A stretch of 64,000 bases of DNA from Psychrobacter glacincola. GTDB lineage: Bacteria > Pseudomonadota > Gammaproteobacteria > Pseudomonadales > Moraxellaceae. This document shows, piece after piece, positions 48,689-57,347 of this stretch. The stretch's first letter is position 1. Every line of letters starts with the position of its first letter. A program made the translations under genes and the position numbers. The DNA is taken from assembly GCA_001411745.2 (NCBI GenBank), contig LIQB01000002.1, positions 351,220 through 415,219 on the forward strand. Reading direction: 5' to 3'. Below the pieces are notes generated by a model. That model was not told the DNA's origin and ran no database searches. It saw nothing but the letters and a program-made list of their open reading frames with translations.

Positions 48689-50347
48689 ATGAAAACCAAT
48701 CAATACCTCCTAACGCTTCGTCAACCTGTAATAATCAGTGAAAAATCTGCATCCGTTGGCGCTCATCAAAGCTTAGATTATATCAAAGGGTCTACATTGC
48801 TCGGTTTGCTGGCAAGTCGGCTATATAAAAATCTGTCAGCAGATGAGGCTTTTTTAGTATTTCACAGTGGCAAGATTAGATTCAACGACGCGCTACCAAC
48901 GCTTCAAGGCAGCTCAAAAATTGCTTATCCTGTTCCTATGTGTTTGCATAGTTTTAAGGCTGAAAAGTATGCTGACGGTAATGCGCTGTTTGCCGATAAA
49001 ATATTTGACATCTCTAAAGTAATGACAGATGCATCTTTAAAAGAAGCTATCAAAGAAAAACAGCCCGTACAGCTGCGCAACTTTTATATCACTATGGATG
49101 GTATGCGTATTAGTCCAGACAAAGAACACACCCTAAAAACAGCCATTGACCCTACACAAAACAGAGCACAAGATGCGCAGCTGTTTGGTTATGAAGCGCT
49201 GTCAGCAGGTCAAGTCTTTGGTTTTAGTATTGATATAGATGATGATGTCTCTGATGAGCTGGTTGATAAGCTATCAGCTATAGTGGGCAAAGCACATTTA
49301 GGTCGCTCTCGCTCGGCACAGTTTGGCGCTGTAGATATTGAGCAACAAGACTCAGTTCAAACCAGTCAAGCTAAAAATCAGGCGCAACAGCTATTGACCT
49401 TATGGTTAACAAGCGATATGCAGCTACAAAATAATGGACAACCAACACTGATACCAGAGCCGCAAGTACTTGGGCTGCCCGAGGGCACTAGATGGATAAC
49501 TGAATCAAGTTTTTTGCGTACTCGTCGATACAGTATGTATAACGCCTATCGCCGTCATTATGACAAAGAGCGTCAAGTCATCAGTCGAGGTAGTGTACTG
49601 AGATATCAGCTACCCTCAGATTTTAATGATTATGATGCGTTGTATCAAAACCTATCAAAGGGTATTGGCATACAGACAGAATGCGGCTTAGGTCAGGTAT
49701 GGATCAATCCTGATATCTTATCAAGTACGCATCCCTCATGGCAGAATCAGGATAATACAGTAGGCAATGCCCGCTCAATGTCAGCTGCCCAGCCTAAAGA
49801 TAGCACGCTAGTATCGATGCTCTTCAGAAAACAACAAGTCGCTGAGGTGGGTACTAAGCCGCGCCAGATTGCTGCTGATATTTTTGAAAAGCTGTGTACC
49901 AAAATTACTCAAGCCAGACGCTTCCAAGGATTGGTGAGAGGTATGCCATTAGAGCCTACGCCGCCTTCAAGAACACAGTTTGGTCGATTAAAGGAGCTAG
50001 CCAATCATCATCGTAGCGATGTCAACCAGCTATGGCAAAATTTAGTAGTGAATAAAAATGCAATGCTGAAGATCAGTACGGAACAAAACCGCGATAACAG
50101 ACAAAGTGGGTCATCGTATAAAAGTGCTGGATGGGAGATTAAGTATGCGCCTAGTACCCATGCAAGCCTTGGTCAGTTTATGCAAGATGAGCTAGCGGCA
50201 TATAAGTCAGAAAGCTATTTTTCTTATATTGTTGCTGAGCTTGCCATACTAGGGCTATCGGACACATGGGATGAGTACTGTATTGGTATTAGACCGACAG
50301 CAAGTGAGATGCAAGCAATAGAAAAACAACGTGAGGAGCAAGCGTAA
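48689..50347 (+). CDS. csx10: Csx10 (Cas5-type) RAMP with helical C-terminus
   Basis: A 552-residue Csx10, the subunit that in III-D holds the crRNA 5' handle. Family features: SVGAHQSLDYIKGSTLLGLLA near residues 20-40, AHLGRSRSAQFGAV (about 203-216) and TECGLGQVW (about 330). The last 180 residues are mainly helical with PPSRTQFGRLKELANHH. No separate small subunit (Cas11/Csm2) gene is in the operon, so this helical part may supply it, as in the fused Cas7-5-11 of III-Dv; that is inference. Ends in the start of the next gene (TAATG). Confidence 0.82.
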   Translation: MKTNQYLLTLRQPVIISEKSASVGAHQSLDYIKGSTLLGLLASRLYKNLSADEAFLVFHSGKIRFNDALPTLQGSSKIAYPVPMCLHSFKAEKYADGNALFADKIFDISKVMTDASLKEAIKEKQPVQLRNFYITMDGMRISPDKEHTLKTAIDPTQNRAQDAQLFGYEALSAGQVFGFSIDIDDDVSDELVDKLSAIVGKAHLGRSRSAQFGAVDIEQQDSVQTSQAKNQAQQLLTLWLTSDMQLQNNGQPTLIPEPQVLGLPEGTRWITESSFLRTRRYSMYNAYRRHYDKERQVISRGSVLRYQLPSDFNDYDALYQNLSKGIGIQTECGLGQVWINPDILSSTHPSWQNQDNTVGNARSMSAAQPKDSTLVSMLFRKQQVAEVGTKPRQIAADIFEKLCTKITQARRFQGLVRGMPLEPTPPSRTQFGRLKELANHHRSDVNQLWQNLVVNKNAMLKISTEQNRDNRQSGSSYKSAGWEIKYAPSTHASLGQFMQDELAAYKSESYFSYIVAELAILGLSDTWDEYCIGIRPTASEMQAIEKQREEQA

Positions 50348-51789
50348 TGATCAGTTCTCGTCCAATATTCCACTTATTAAAAGTGACGCTAGAAGCAAAG
50401 AGTGCTCACGCTATTCATACGGGGCATGGTGATACGGTTCATGATAGCTTGGTTATGCGCGACGCTAATGGACTACCTACGCTATCAGGGTCTAGCTTGG
50501 CGGGCGTATTGCGTCACGAGTATCAGCGTCAGTATGGTGAGCTTGCCACACAGACATTGTTTGGCTATGCCAATGGTCAAGATGGTCAGACCTCTTGGTT
50601 AAACGTCACTTGGGGTCTAGTACACAATAGCTTAAACCAAGCGCAAGAAGGTCTGTTAACCTCAGCTCAGTTAAATGACTCTTTATATACCGAGCTTAGT
50701 GATGCCAAGCTGATTGTACGTCAACGTGTTCGCTTAAACGACCGTGGTTCAAGTGTAGATTCTGGCAAGTTCGACGTCACCTTAGTACCCGCTGGCACGC
50801 GTTATAGCTTTGGCATCAGCTATTGGGGTGATGGCTCTGATGATTCTAACGAGCAATGGAGTCGCTTACTCAAGCTGTTTGTTGAGCGAAACATACGCAT
50901 CGGACATGGCACAAAAAATGGCTATGGACTGTTTGAATCGGTAACGTTACACCAATCAGTATGGGATTTGACAACTGATGAAGGCCAAAGTGCTTATGTT
51001 AATCGTGGACGTACGCGAATGGACTATCGGCACATGGAGTCAGTTAGTACTGAGTCTAAGCTAAACGGTCATGAGACACCAACACAGCTATCGGCTTCAC
51101 TTGAGCTTAGCGCTGAATCTGCTTGGCGAGTGGGCGGTGGTGAGCGTTATTTGGCTGATGCCTCGTCATATGATGACGATAGAGATCCTGACATGCTACC
51201 CATGCACGAAGCTAAGATATATTGGACTAAAAAGTCTAATGGTACACAAGTGGGCGAGATAGGAGAGCAGCAATATCTACTGCCTGCCAGTGCAATTAAA
51301 GGTGCCATTCGTCATCGTGTGGCTTATCATTACAACTGTCTAACCTCTCGCTTTGTAGATGATAACTCAGCTTATGACTCGGACGAAAGCCCAGCGATAA
51401 CTGCGTTATTTGGCTATGCCAAAGATAACGAATCGAGTGCGGGTATATTGGCATTTCAAGATATCTATCTAGAATCACAAAAGCAGCAAGTGCTCATGCA
51501 CAACAAGATAGATAAATTCACAGGCGGCGTGATAAATGGGGCATTATTTAGCGAAAATGTGCTTTGGCACACTAGCATCACTATCAATCTTGATGTGGTA
51601 AATCCTGACAAAGTTACAGATCCAGATATTAAGTTGGCGCTACACAAGTCATTAACAGACTTAGCAAACGGTTGGTTGCCTCTAGGTGCATCCGCCTCAC
51701 GTGGTTTGGGTGTGTTTTTGGACAAAGATGATAAAGGTGTTCAGTGGTCAGATGACAAGACATGGATTGAGACAAGAGGAGCGGTGTAA
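50347..51789 (+). CDS. Double Cas7 (Cas7-2x) RAMP subunit
   Basis: 480 residues with two RAMP units. Unit 1: HTGHGDTVHDSLVMRD..GLPTLSGSSLAGVLRHEY (about 20-58), ending with IGHGTKNGYGLFE. Unit 2: VGGGERYLADASSYDDD (about 263-279), YLLPASAIKGAIRHRVA (about 310-326) and LGASASRGLGVF near the end. The loop Asp residues before each LSGSS/LPASA run are present, so target RNA cleavage at two positions is possible. The start and stop codons overlap those of its neighbours. Confidence 0.85.
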   Translation: MISSRPIFHLLKVTLEAKSAHAIHTGHGDTVHDSLVMRDANGLPTLSGSSLAGVLRHEYQRQYGELATQTLFGYANGQDGQTSWLNVTWGLVHNSLNQAQEGLLTSAQLNDSLYTELSDAKLIVRQRVRLNDRGSSVDSGKFDVTLVPAGTRYSFGISYWGDGSDDSNEQWSRLLKLFVERNIRIGHGTKNGYGLFESVTLHQSVWDLTTDEGQSAYVNRGRTRMDYRHMESVSTESKLNGHETPTQLSASLELSAESAWRVGGGERYLADASSYDDDRDPDMLPMHEAKIYWTKKSNGTQVGEIGEQQYLLPASAIKGAIRHRVAYHYNCLTSRFVDDNSAYDSDESPAITALFGYAKDNESSAGILAFQDIYLESQKQQVLMHNKIDKFTGGVINGALFSENVLWHTSITINLDVVNPDKVTDPDIKLALHKSLTDLANGWLPLGASASRGLGVFLDKDDKGVQWSDDKTWIETRGAV

Positions 51790-52298
51790 TGACGACTCAA
51801 AATTGGTTGTCTGAATTATTAGACGATATCGCCACGCTAAGTCAGAACAGTAACTTAAAGATAGATATGAATAAGTTTAAAGCGGTGCACAGTAGTACCA
51901 GTCATCAAACGCTTGATAAAGATCAACTAGCCGTAAAAGTTCAAGAAATAAACAAGGTATCAGGCTGGGTGAAAGCAACGGGTGAGGTAAAGACACTCAA
52001 TAATGAAGCTATCGTAGCGAGCAGCCCACTACTCAATGGTGAATGGGTTGAAGGCGATGGATATGGGGGTATTCAAACAAGCTATGTGCTTGAGTATATC
52101 GGTAATAATAAGTGGATGTTGCAACAGTGTGTTTTGGATTTTAGCGATACAAAACCAGCTAATAGTTTAGCGGAGCGTGTGGTACACAAAGAAGTCGGTG
52201 TCAAAAACACACGTAATTTGATTTATCAAAAGCTTTGGGTTTATAAAGACGCTGCTGCTATTGCAGATATGGCATTTTTTGTAGGTTTTGATAGATAA
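51789..52298 (+). CDS. csx19: Csx19-like (TIGR03984) type III-D subunit
   Basis: A 169-residue protein placed, like Csx19, between the double Cas7 and the TIGR03986-type RAMP. Sequence support is modest: a beta-rich second half with VLEYIGNNKWMLQQCVLD and a C-terminal MAFFVGFDR. Csx19 is a small structural subunit of III-D complexes. Name assigned mostly from position and size. An alternative is an unrelated accessory protein. Confidence 0.6.
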   Translation: MTTQNWLSELLDDIATLSQNSNLKIDMNKFKAVHSSTSHQTLDKDQLAVKVQEINKVSGWVKATGEVKTLNNEAIVASSPLLNGEWVEGDGYGGIQTSYVLEYIGNNKWMLQQCVLDFSDTKPANSLAERVVHKEVGVKNTRNLIYQKLWVYKDAAAIADMAFFVGFDR

Positions 52299-52351
52299 AT
52301 CTATTGTATTAGCAACAGTATGCTTAGTAACAGTATAAAAAGGAAACCAAA

Positions 52352-54490
52352 ATGCCAGACGTAACCGCACCATATCGCTTTGTACCCTTATCTAATTTGA
52401 TTGTGTATCCAAGCTGGGCGAATAAAGCCAGTCATGATAAGCCGTTTCAAGATGGTATCAGTGGTGAGATTAGCATAGCACTGAAAAACCATACACCGCT
52501 TTGTGTCGGTGGTCATCAGTCATCTTCATCAGAGTACGAAGCTGGCAAAATACACTTTTATAAAACGCCAGATGGCAAGCTATCAATACCTGGTAGCTCA
52601 CTAAAAGGTATGCTCAAAAACGTACTAGAGATTGCTAGTTTTTCACCTATGCGTCAGATTGAAGATCAAAAATTAGGAGTTCGTGACTTGACGGACTCAA
52701 AAAACTTTTATATGGACAATATAAAAAATCCTAAATCTGGCTGGTTAAAGTTCGATGAGCAAAAAGGTTGGGTTATCTATCCATGCTCTCATAATCGTGT
52801 ACATCAACAACAGATTATTGATACCTTTGGTATTAGTAAAAAAGACTGGGTAGACTGTCAAACGATGATGGATAGATACTATAAGATAGGGGTTTGTCCT
52901 GATATTAAGTTTGAACAGACGGAAGAGAAAAACGGTAAACAGTTGACCGATATTAGTCGTACTCAAGGTAACTCTGGCGTACTGGTTATGACAGGACAGC
53001 CAGGTGCTGCATTTGATAAAAATAAAAGTGCCAAAAAGTACGAGTTTGTATTTTTTAATACTCAAGAAGGTGCTTTAGAAGTGAGTAGCACAGTGATGAG
53101 TGGCTTTCGCCAAATTCATCAAGACACCAAAGAGTGGCAGTTTTGGCAACAGAATATTAATACTTTAAAGCATGGTGTACCTGTTTTTTATCATACTGAT
53201 GGCAGCTCAGTGCGCTCTTTAGGGCTGGCAATGATGTATAAACTGCCTTATAAAAATAGCATTCATGATGCGGTTGGACATACCAATGCGCAGCATGTTA
53301 ATGACAGTCTCAGCGCTGATAGAGCTGGCATGGCTGACTTGTTGTTTGGATATCTAGGCGAGCAAGATGGAGCGTCAGGTCTAAGAGGTAGAGTACAAAT
53401 AGGGTTTGCTACATGGCAAGGCAAGACTCCATTATTACAGTTTAGCCCTGAGGTGGTTTTAAGTGCGCCTAAGCCAACCTATTATCCTGCTTATATCTAT
53501 CAAGATGCTAAAAGTAACGGCTTCAATCAGCTAATGCAAAATCATGCAAAAATTGCAGGATGGAAAAGATATCAAGCAAAAGCTGTTGAGGACTATCCAA
53601 GGTTAGAGTCAAAGGTATTACAAAATAAAAAAGTACAAGTCAAACTAGAAACCTTAGCCAATGACAGTCAGTTTGGTTTTAAAATCAGACTGCATAATAT
53701 ACGCCCTGTCGAGCTTGGTGCGTTATTATGGTCTTTAGACTTTGGCGAGAGTGATAAGTGCTGTCACGCGCTAGGTACTGGTAAGCCATTTGGTCTAGGT
53801 CAAGTGAAGCTATCTATAGTTGATAGCCGTTTAGTGCTTAATGATGGCAAGGATATTAAGGATGAGACTGCGTGGCTGGCAGGATGCCGTATTGAGTTTC
53901 AAAAGTATATGAATAATGTCTTTGAAGCCAATAGTATCGCTACTATTACCAAATGGGAGGACTGCGATGTCATAAAAGCTCTACGTGAGTATGCGACACC
54001 TAGCTATGATATGGACAGTTATCAGTATCTATCAACTCCTAAAGAGTATGCAGAACTCAAAAAACGACAATATTTAGACGATTTTGCAAAAGATTTTCAC
54101 CAGTATGAGCCTATCGAAACTGATGATCCAAAGCAGATCAAAGCAGTTGAGTATCAGTCTAATATTGATGAGAGTATAGAAGACGCAAAAGCACAGCTAG
54201 TAGAACAAGCTAAAACCAAAGTACGCGAAAAGGCAAAACAAAGCGCAACAGAAGAAGAAATGGCGTTATATGAGATAGAAGACTTTATTGCCAAAGCAAA
54301 GCAAGAGCTGACTAATACCATGAAAGAGGATGCTCACAAAGTCTTAAAAGAATCATTTACAACGTATAAAGATACTTTTACTGATGAGCAAAAGACTAAG
54401 CTGCAAACGCTATCGAATGAGCTGTCTGAAATAGTGGGTACAAAAAAACAACTGGATAAGGTGGTTAAGCAAATCAATAAATGGAGCTGA
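52352..54490 (+). CDS. TIGR03986-type RAMP (Cas7 with insertion) plus helical tail
   Basis: A 712-residue RAMP. The start YRFVPLSNLIVYPSWANKAS, then HDKPFQDGISGEISI, LCVGGHQSSSSEYEAG and IPGSSLKGMLKNVLEIASF are characteristic of TIGR03986 proteins; GKPFGLGQVKLSI is the C-terminal RAMP loop (about 485). From about residue 570 the chain is a charged coiled coil rich in Lys/Glu/Gln, longer than I expect for the family. It should cap or extend the Cas7 filament. Last gene before a strong terminator. Confidence 0.82.
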   Translation: MPDVTAPYRFVPLSNLIVYPSWANKASHDKPFQDGISGEISIALKNHTPLCVGGHQSSSSEYEAGKIHFYKTPDGKLSIPGSSLKGMLKNVLEIASFSPMRQIEDQKLGVRDLTDSKNFYMDNIKNPKSGWLKFDEQKGWVIYPCSHNRVHQQQIIDTFGISKKDWVDCQTMMDRYYKIGVCPDIKFEQTEEKNGKQLTDISRTQGNSGVLVMTGQPGAAFDKNKSAKKYEFVFFNTQEGALEVSSTVMSGFRQIHQDTKEWQFWQQNINTLKHGVPVFYHTDGSSVRSLGLAMMYKLPYKNSIHDAVGHTNAQHVNDSLSADRAGMADLLFGYLGEQDGASGLRGRVQIGFATWQGKTPLLQFSPEVVLSAPKPTYYPAYIYQDAKSNGFNQLMQNHAKIAGWKRYQAKAVEDYPRLESKVLQNKKVQVKLETLANDSQFGFKIRLHNIRPVELGALLWSLDFGESDKCCHALGTGKPFGLGQVKLSIVDSRLVLNDGKDIKDETAWLAGCRIEFQKYMNNVFEANSIATITKWEDCDVIKALREYATPSYDMDSYQYLSTPKEYAELKKRQYLDDFAKDFHQYEPIETDDPKQIKAVEYQSNIDESIEDAKAQLVEQAKTKVREKAKQSATEEEMALYEIEDFIAKAKQELTNTMKEDAHKVLKESFTTYKDTFTDEQKTKLQTLSNELSEIVGTKKQLDKVVKQINKWS

Positions 54491-54512
54491 TTGGCTGAGT
54501 AATCTAAGACAC

Positions 54513-54557
54513 AAAAAAGCGGTCATCATACCTTTAAAATATGATGACCGCTTTTTT
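54513..54557 (+). terminator. Terminator of the type III-D effector operon
   Basis: An 18-bp perfect stem (54513-54530 with 54540-54557) ending in a T run, 22 bp after the last effector gene. Confidence 0.9.
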
Positions 54558-54561
54558 AAAC

Positions 54562-54718
54562 GTCTCTTACATTGAGAATCGGGGAGCTTTTCAGACTAAT
54601 AAGTGTTTATAACCCACATAATGAGCCTCCTTTTTAGTCCCTTGGTCCCTTGGAAATTAGGGTGAGTTTCAGTTCCAAAAGTCTGAAACCCACCCTAATC
54701 AACAGGGATTATTGATTT
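54562..54718. repeat. Decayed CRISPR repeats, two of them inverted into a hairpin
   Basis: 54562-54596 is a degenerate plus-strand-form repeat (starts GTCTCTTAC, ends TTTTCAGAC). About 54645-54672 (ends GGGTGAGTTTCAG) and 54681-54718 (starts GTCTGAAACC) are two further relics facing each other; their 16-bp arms 54657-54672 and 54683-54698 pair with one G-T wobble. There is no leader. The rest of this 363-bp spacer has no gene. Confidence 0.65.
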
Positions 54719-54853
54719 AATCGGCGATAGAGTTATATCTAGTGCAAGCCACTCAGCTTTGCAACACTACTTATGCCATTTTATCTCAAGCAATGTAGTT
54801 TATAATAAACTTAATGCGATAACTTTATTTTTTAAGTTACTCGTAGGTATGTT

Positions 54854-55423
54854 TTAAGACGCACGCAACCGCGCACGCTCGGCACTGCGCTCATACCAGT
54901 CGCGACCTTTTTCACCGCAGTAGTCTCGAATATACAGCTTATATTCGCGTGTGGCATTGTTTATTTGACGAATTTGGGTTAGCTTATGCTCTTTTTCCTC
55001 TGACAGCATGACAAGATAGTTTTTAGCCTCATTAAGTTGCTCTCGCATTTGCTTTAGTTGCTCTTTAATAAATTGTTTTTGATCACCCTTCGCAGCATCG
55101 CGCTGCTGTTTAAGCTCACCAATGCATTGACCAAACGACTGTTGTTTCTTCCTAAACATAGCGACAATTTTTTTATGGCTTTCAAGTTCTTTGTATAGAG
55201 CGTCGGCAGTCAAATGAGAAGCATGATGCAGCTCAATATGCTCATAAAAGTTTTGGTTTTTCTCATAGTTAGCGCGCCGTTCAGCTATTTGCTGCTGGCG
55301 TTGAGAGGTCTCTGTAGAGAGCCTACGGCTAGATGCATGGTAGTTTGTACATGCTGCCTGTTCTTCACTGTTTAACCAAGCAACGACACCAGCAACAGCG
55401 ACTGCACCAATAACCCAATACAT
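54854..55423 (-). CDS. Membrane-anchored coiled-coil protein
   Basis: 189 residues: one N-terminal membrane segment (YWVIGAVAVAGVVAWL, residues 2-17) followed by a long, highly charged coiled coil (about 40-160) and a short basic C-terminus. I recognise no family. It lies 61 bp after a second coiled-coil gene on the same strand, between the effector operon and the CARF genes. A membrane-tethered partner of the CRISPR response is possible, but nothing in the sequence shows this. Confidence 0.75.
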   Translation of the reverse strand: MYWVIGAVAVAGVVAWLNSEEQAACTNYHASSRRLSTETSQRQQQIAERRANYEKNQNFYEHIELHHASHLTADALYKELESHKKIVAMFRKKQQSFGQCIGELKQQRDAAKGDQKQFIKEQLKQMREQLNEAKNYLVMLSEEKEHKLTQIRQINNATREYKLYIRDYCGEKGRDWYERSAERARLRAS

Positions 55424-55484
55424 ATACCTCTCCTTAATTAGAAACCAATATACATCACGTTATCAATCAGGCTTATAGACGATA

Positions 55485-55988
55485 TTAACTAACATCAGTA
55501 AAGGTGCGTGGTTGATCGCTATCTCGCATGCTATCTAGCATCATAGCAAAAGCATTGATAGGTGCTTGTGAGCTTTGCATATGATTGTTAACCAGCTGAG
55601 CCTGTTGTTGCGATAACTGAGATATTACTGTCATCATGCTTTGCTTAATATCGTTTGAAACATCAGGTGATACAATGATATTTAAATACTTATCAAGCTC
55701 TAATTGACCGCTCTCAATCATATAGACGACTTCCTCATTAGAAGTGTTTATAGCGTTTAGTGTGATTTTATGAGCATCAGCAATAGTGTTTAGATTAGCT
55801 AATTTAACTTTATAATCATGATCGAGCTGCTGAATGATAATATTAGCTTCAGAATGCATGTGGGCTCGTTGCAACTCAATTTGTTGTGTAGCGATACGAT
55901 AACTTATGATTGATTGGCACAAGTTTAGACCTTCTTTTAAGGCGGCGACAGCAACAGTATGACTAACAACGATAGCAGGTAGTGCCAT
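55485..55988 (-). CDS. Coiled-coil protein, CRISPR-locus accessory
   Basis: 167 residues, mainly helical. The N-terminus (LPAIVVSHTVAVAALKEGL) is mildly hydrophobic and could be amphipathic. A Gln/His/Asn-rich coiled coil follows (about 35-140). No family recognised. It is the first gene of a two-gene unit with the membrane-anchored protein and has an RCAAGCTTGY palindrome 79 bp upstream. Confidence 0.75.
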   Translation of the reverse strand: MALPAIVVSHTVAVAALKEGLNLCQSIISYRIATQQIELQRAHMHSEANIIIQQLDHDYKVKLANLNTIADAHKITLNAINTSNEEVVYMIESGQLELDKYLNIIVSPDVSNDIKQSMMTVISQLSQQQAQLVNNHMQSSQAPINAFAMMLDSMRDSDQPRTFTDVS

Positions 55989-56064
55989 GAGTATTCTCCT
56001 AAGTATTTAATATTGGGTCGCTGATGACATTAAATATATCGTGTTTTAGCCTATAAAACTGAGA

Positions 56065-56078
56065 CCACAAGCTTGTGC
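56065..56078. promoter_or_regulatory. RCAAGCTTGY palindrome upstream of the coiled-coil gene pair
   Basis: ACAAGCTTGT at 56067-56076, within the 108-bp gap between the CARF-wHTH gene end and the coiled-coil gene start; the full dyad CACAAGCTTGTG is perfect. Confidence 0.55.
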
Positions 56079-56096
56079 TATAGATCATTGCTGGTT

Positions 56097-57230
56097 CTAA
56101 TCAGCAATTTTGATTATTTTGATAGCATCTGATGGGATGTCTAAGTAAAACGGCTGACCTTTACTAGTCTGTTTAATATCAATTTTTGCAGCAAGTTCAA
56201 TGCCTAAGGCTTCTTTAAAAGATGTTCGCAAGCGTGAAGTAGTAGCTTGGAAAAACTTTTTATCCACACTAATATCAAGATCTTCTTCATTTTTATGGTC
56301 GGCATAATACTCAAGGTACTCTTCAGTCAAGTCACTAATATAATTTAACTGCTCTGTATTAACGCTCGTTTCTGTGATGCTTTTACTCGGAGCAATAATA
56401 CCGCCCTTATCATTGATGCGTCTGTCTGCAAACCAATGTAGTAGTGCCCATTCCCGAGGGGGTAAATCATTTATAAAAAACTTACCATTTATAGTGGCTT
56501 TTCGACTGCTAGGGTTAAGCTCCAACGTAATGTCTTCGAATGATTCGTTAATTTTTTTAACGACATCACTAAAGCTGTCTTCTTTTTTAAGTTGATGCTT
56601 TGGAAGTATCGCATCCTGCATTCTCACAAAAGGAATTTTTGCCAGCCATACCTGAGCATCCTGTGCGTTACCGACAACGGTAGAGTCGCGATCAGATACT
56701 AGAGACTCTTTTGGCGTTGGATAAAAAAAGTTCACCGCTTTTTCAAACTCTGACTGCACCAATACGTGTGACAGTGAATCTTGGGCACGTCCGTATAGCG
56801 ATAGCGCATAGCCTGCATAAAACCCCATAGTCTTACGACCGCCGGCAATAGAAACATGAACGCTGGTATCATCTAAGCTTGTGAACTCTTTAATTTTTTC
56901 ACAAATGATATCCGCTGATATCTCATTGTCTTCTGGTGTTTTAAGGTCAAATAGCGGCTTGCCATCTTGGTTTTTGATGACATGTAAGTTGGTAGCCTCA
57001 TCAAAAACGATATTTTTTAATACTGGATAATCACGCTTGAACTGCGCAAAAACACCATCTTCAAATAAACGCTTGCGGATTTGGTTCAAGCCATCTTGGG
57101 TACTTAATACATGTACTTCATCAGGTATCCATGTATCCGAAATTTCACTATCACAGGCAAGCGCCCAAATGGTTTCAGTAATAATTTGCGGGGTCATACC
57201 AGTAACTAAAAATAAGATATTACGTGACAT
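56097..57230 (-). CDS. NE0113-type CARF protein with OmpR-like winged helix
   Basis: 377 residues. The N-terminal half is a CARF/ring-nuclease domain of the NE0113 (TIGR02584) group: LFLVTGMTPQIITETIWAL (6-24) and SIAGGRKTMGFYAGYALSLYG (127-147), the loops that bind or cut cyclic oligoadenylates. The C-terminal half (about 236-375) follows the OmpR/PhoB winged-helix pattern: LELNPSSRKATING, LPPREWALLHWF, TTSRLRTSFKEALG and a final hairpin GQPFYLDIP. This suggests a second-messenger-controlled DNA-binding protein. No HEPN Rx4-6H motif is visible. The reading of the C-terminus is mine and unverified. Confidence 0.78.
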   Translation of the reverse strand: MSRNILFLVTGMTPQIITETIWALACDSEISDTWIPDEVHVLSTQDGLNQIRKRLFEDGVFAQFKRDYPVLKNIVFDEATNLHVIKNQDGKPLFDLKTPEDNEISADIICEKIKEFTSLDDTSVHVSIAGGRKTMGFYAGYALSLYGRAQDSLSHVLVQSEFEKAVNFFYPTPKESLVSDRDSTVVGNAQDAQVWLAKIPFVRMQDAILPKHQLKKEDSFSDVVKKINESFEDITLELNPSSRKATINGKFFINDLPPREWALLHWFADRRINDKGGIIAPSKSITETSVNTEQLNYISDLTEEYLEYYADHKNEEDLDISVDKKFFQATTSRLRTSFKEALGIELAAKIDIKQTSKGQPFYLDIPSDAIKIIKIAD

Positions 57231-57296
57231 AGTTTGCTCTCTATTATCTGGTTAATGTGTGTCTAGTATAATGGCTTTAGGATTGTGGTGTGGCTA

Positions 57297-57310
57297 TCGC
57301 AAGCTTGCGA
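57297..57310. promoter_or_regulatory. RCAAGCTTGY palindrome upstream of the CARF-wHTH gene
   Basis: The 12-bp perfect dyad CGCAAGCTTGCG (57298-57309) lies 69 bp before the start codon. Minus-strand TATACT between dyad and gene is a possible -10 box. Confidence 0.55.
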
Positions 57311-57347
57311 GATTGCAAACTTGCATTACGTTCCAATATGAAGGTGA

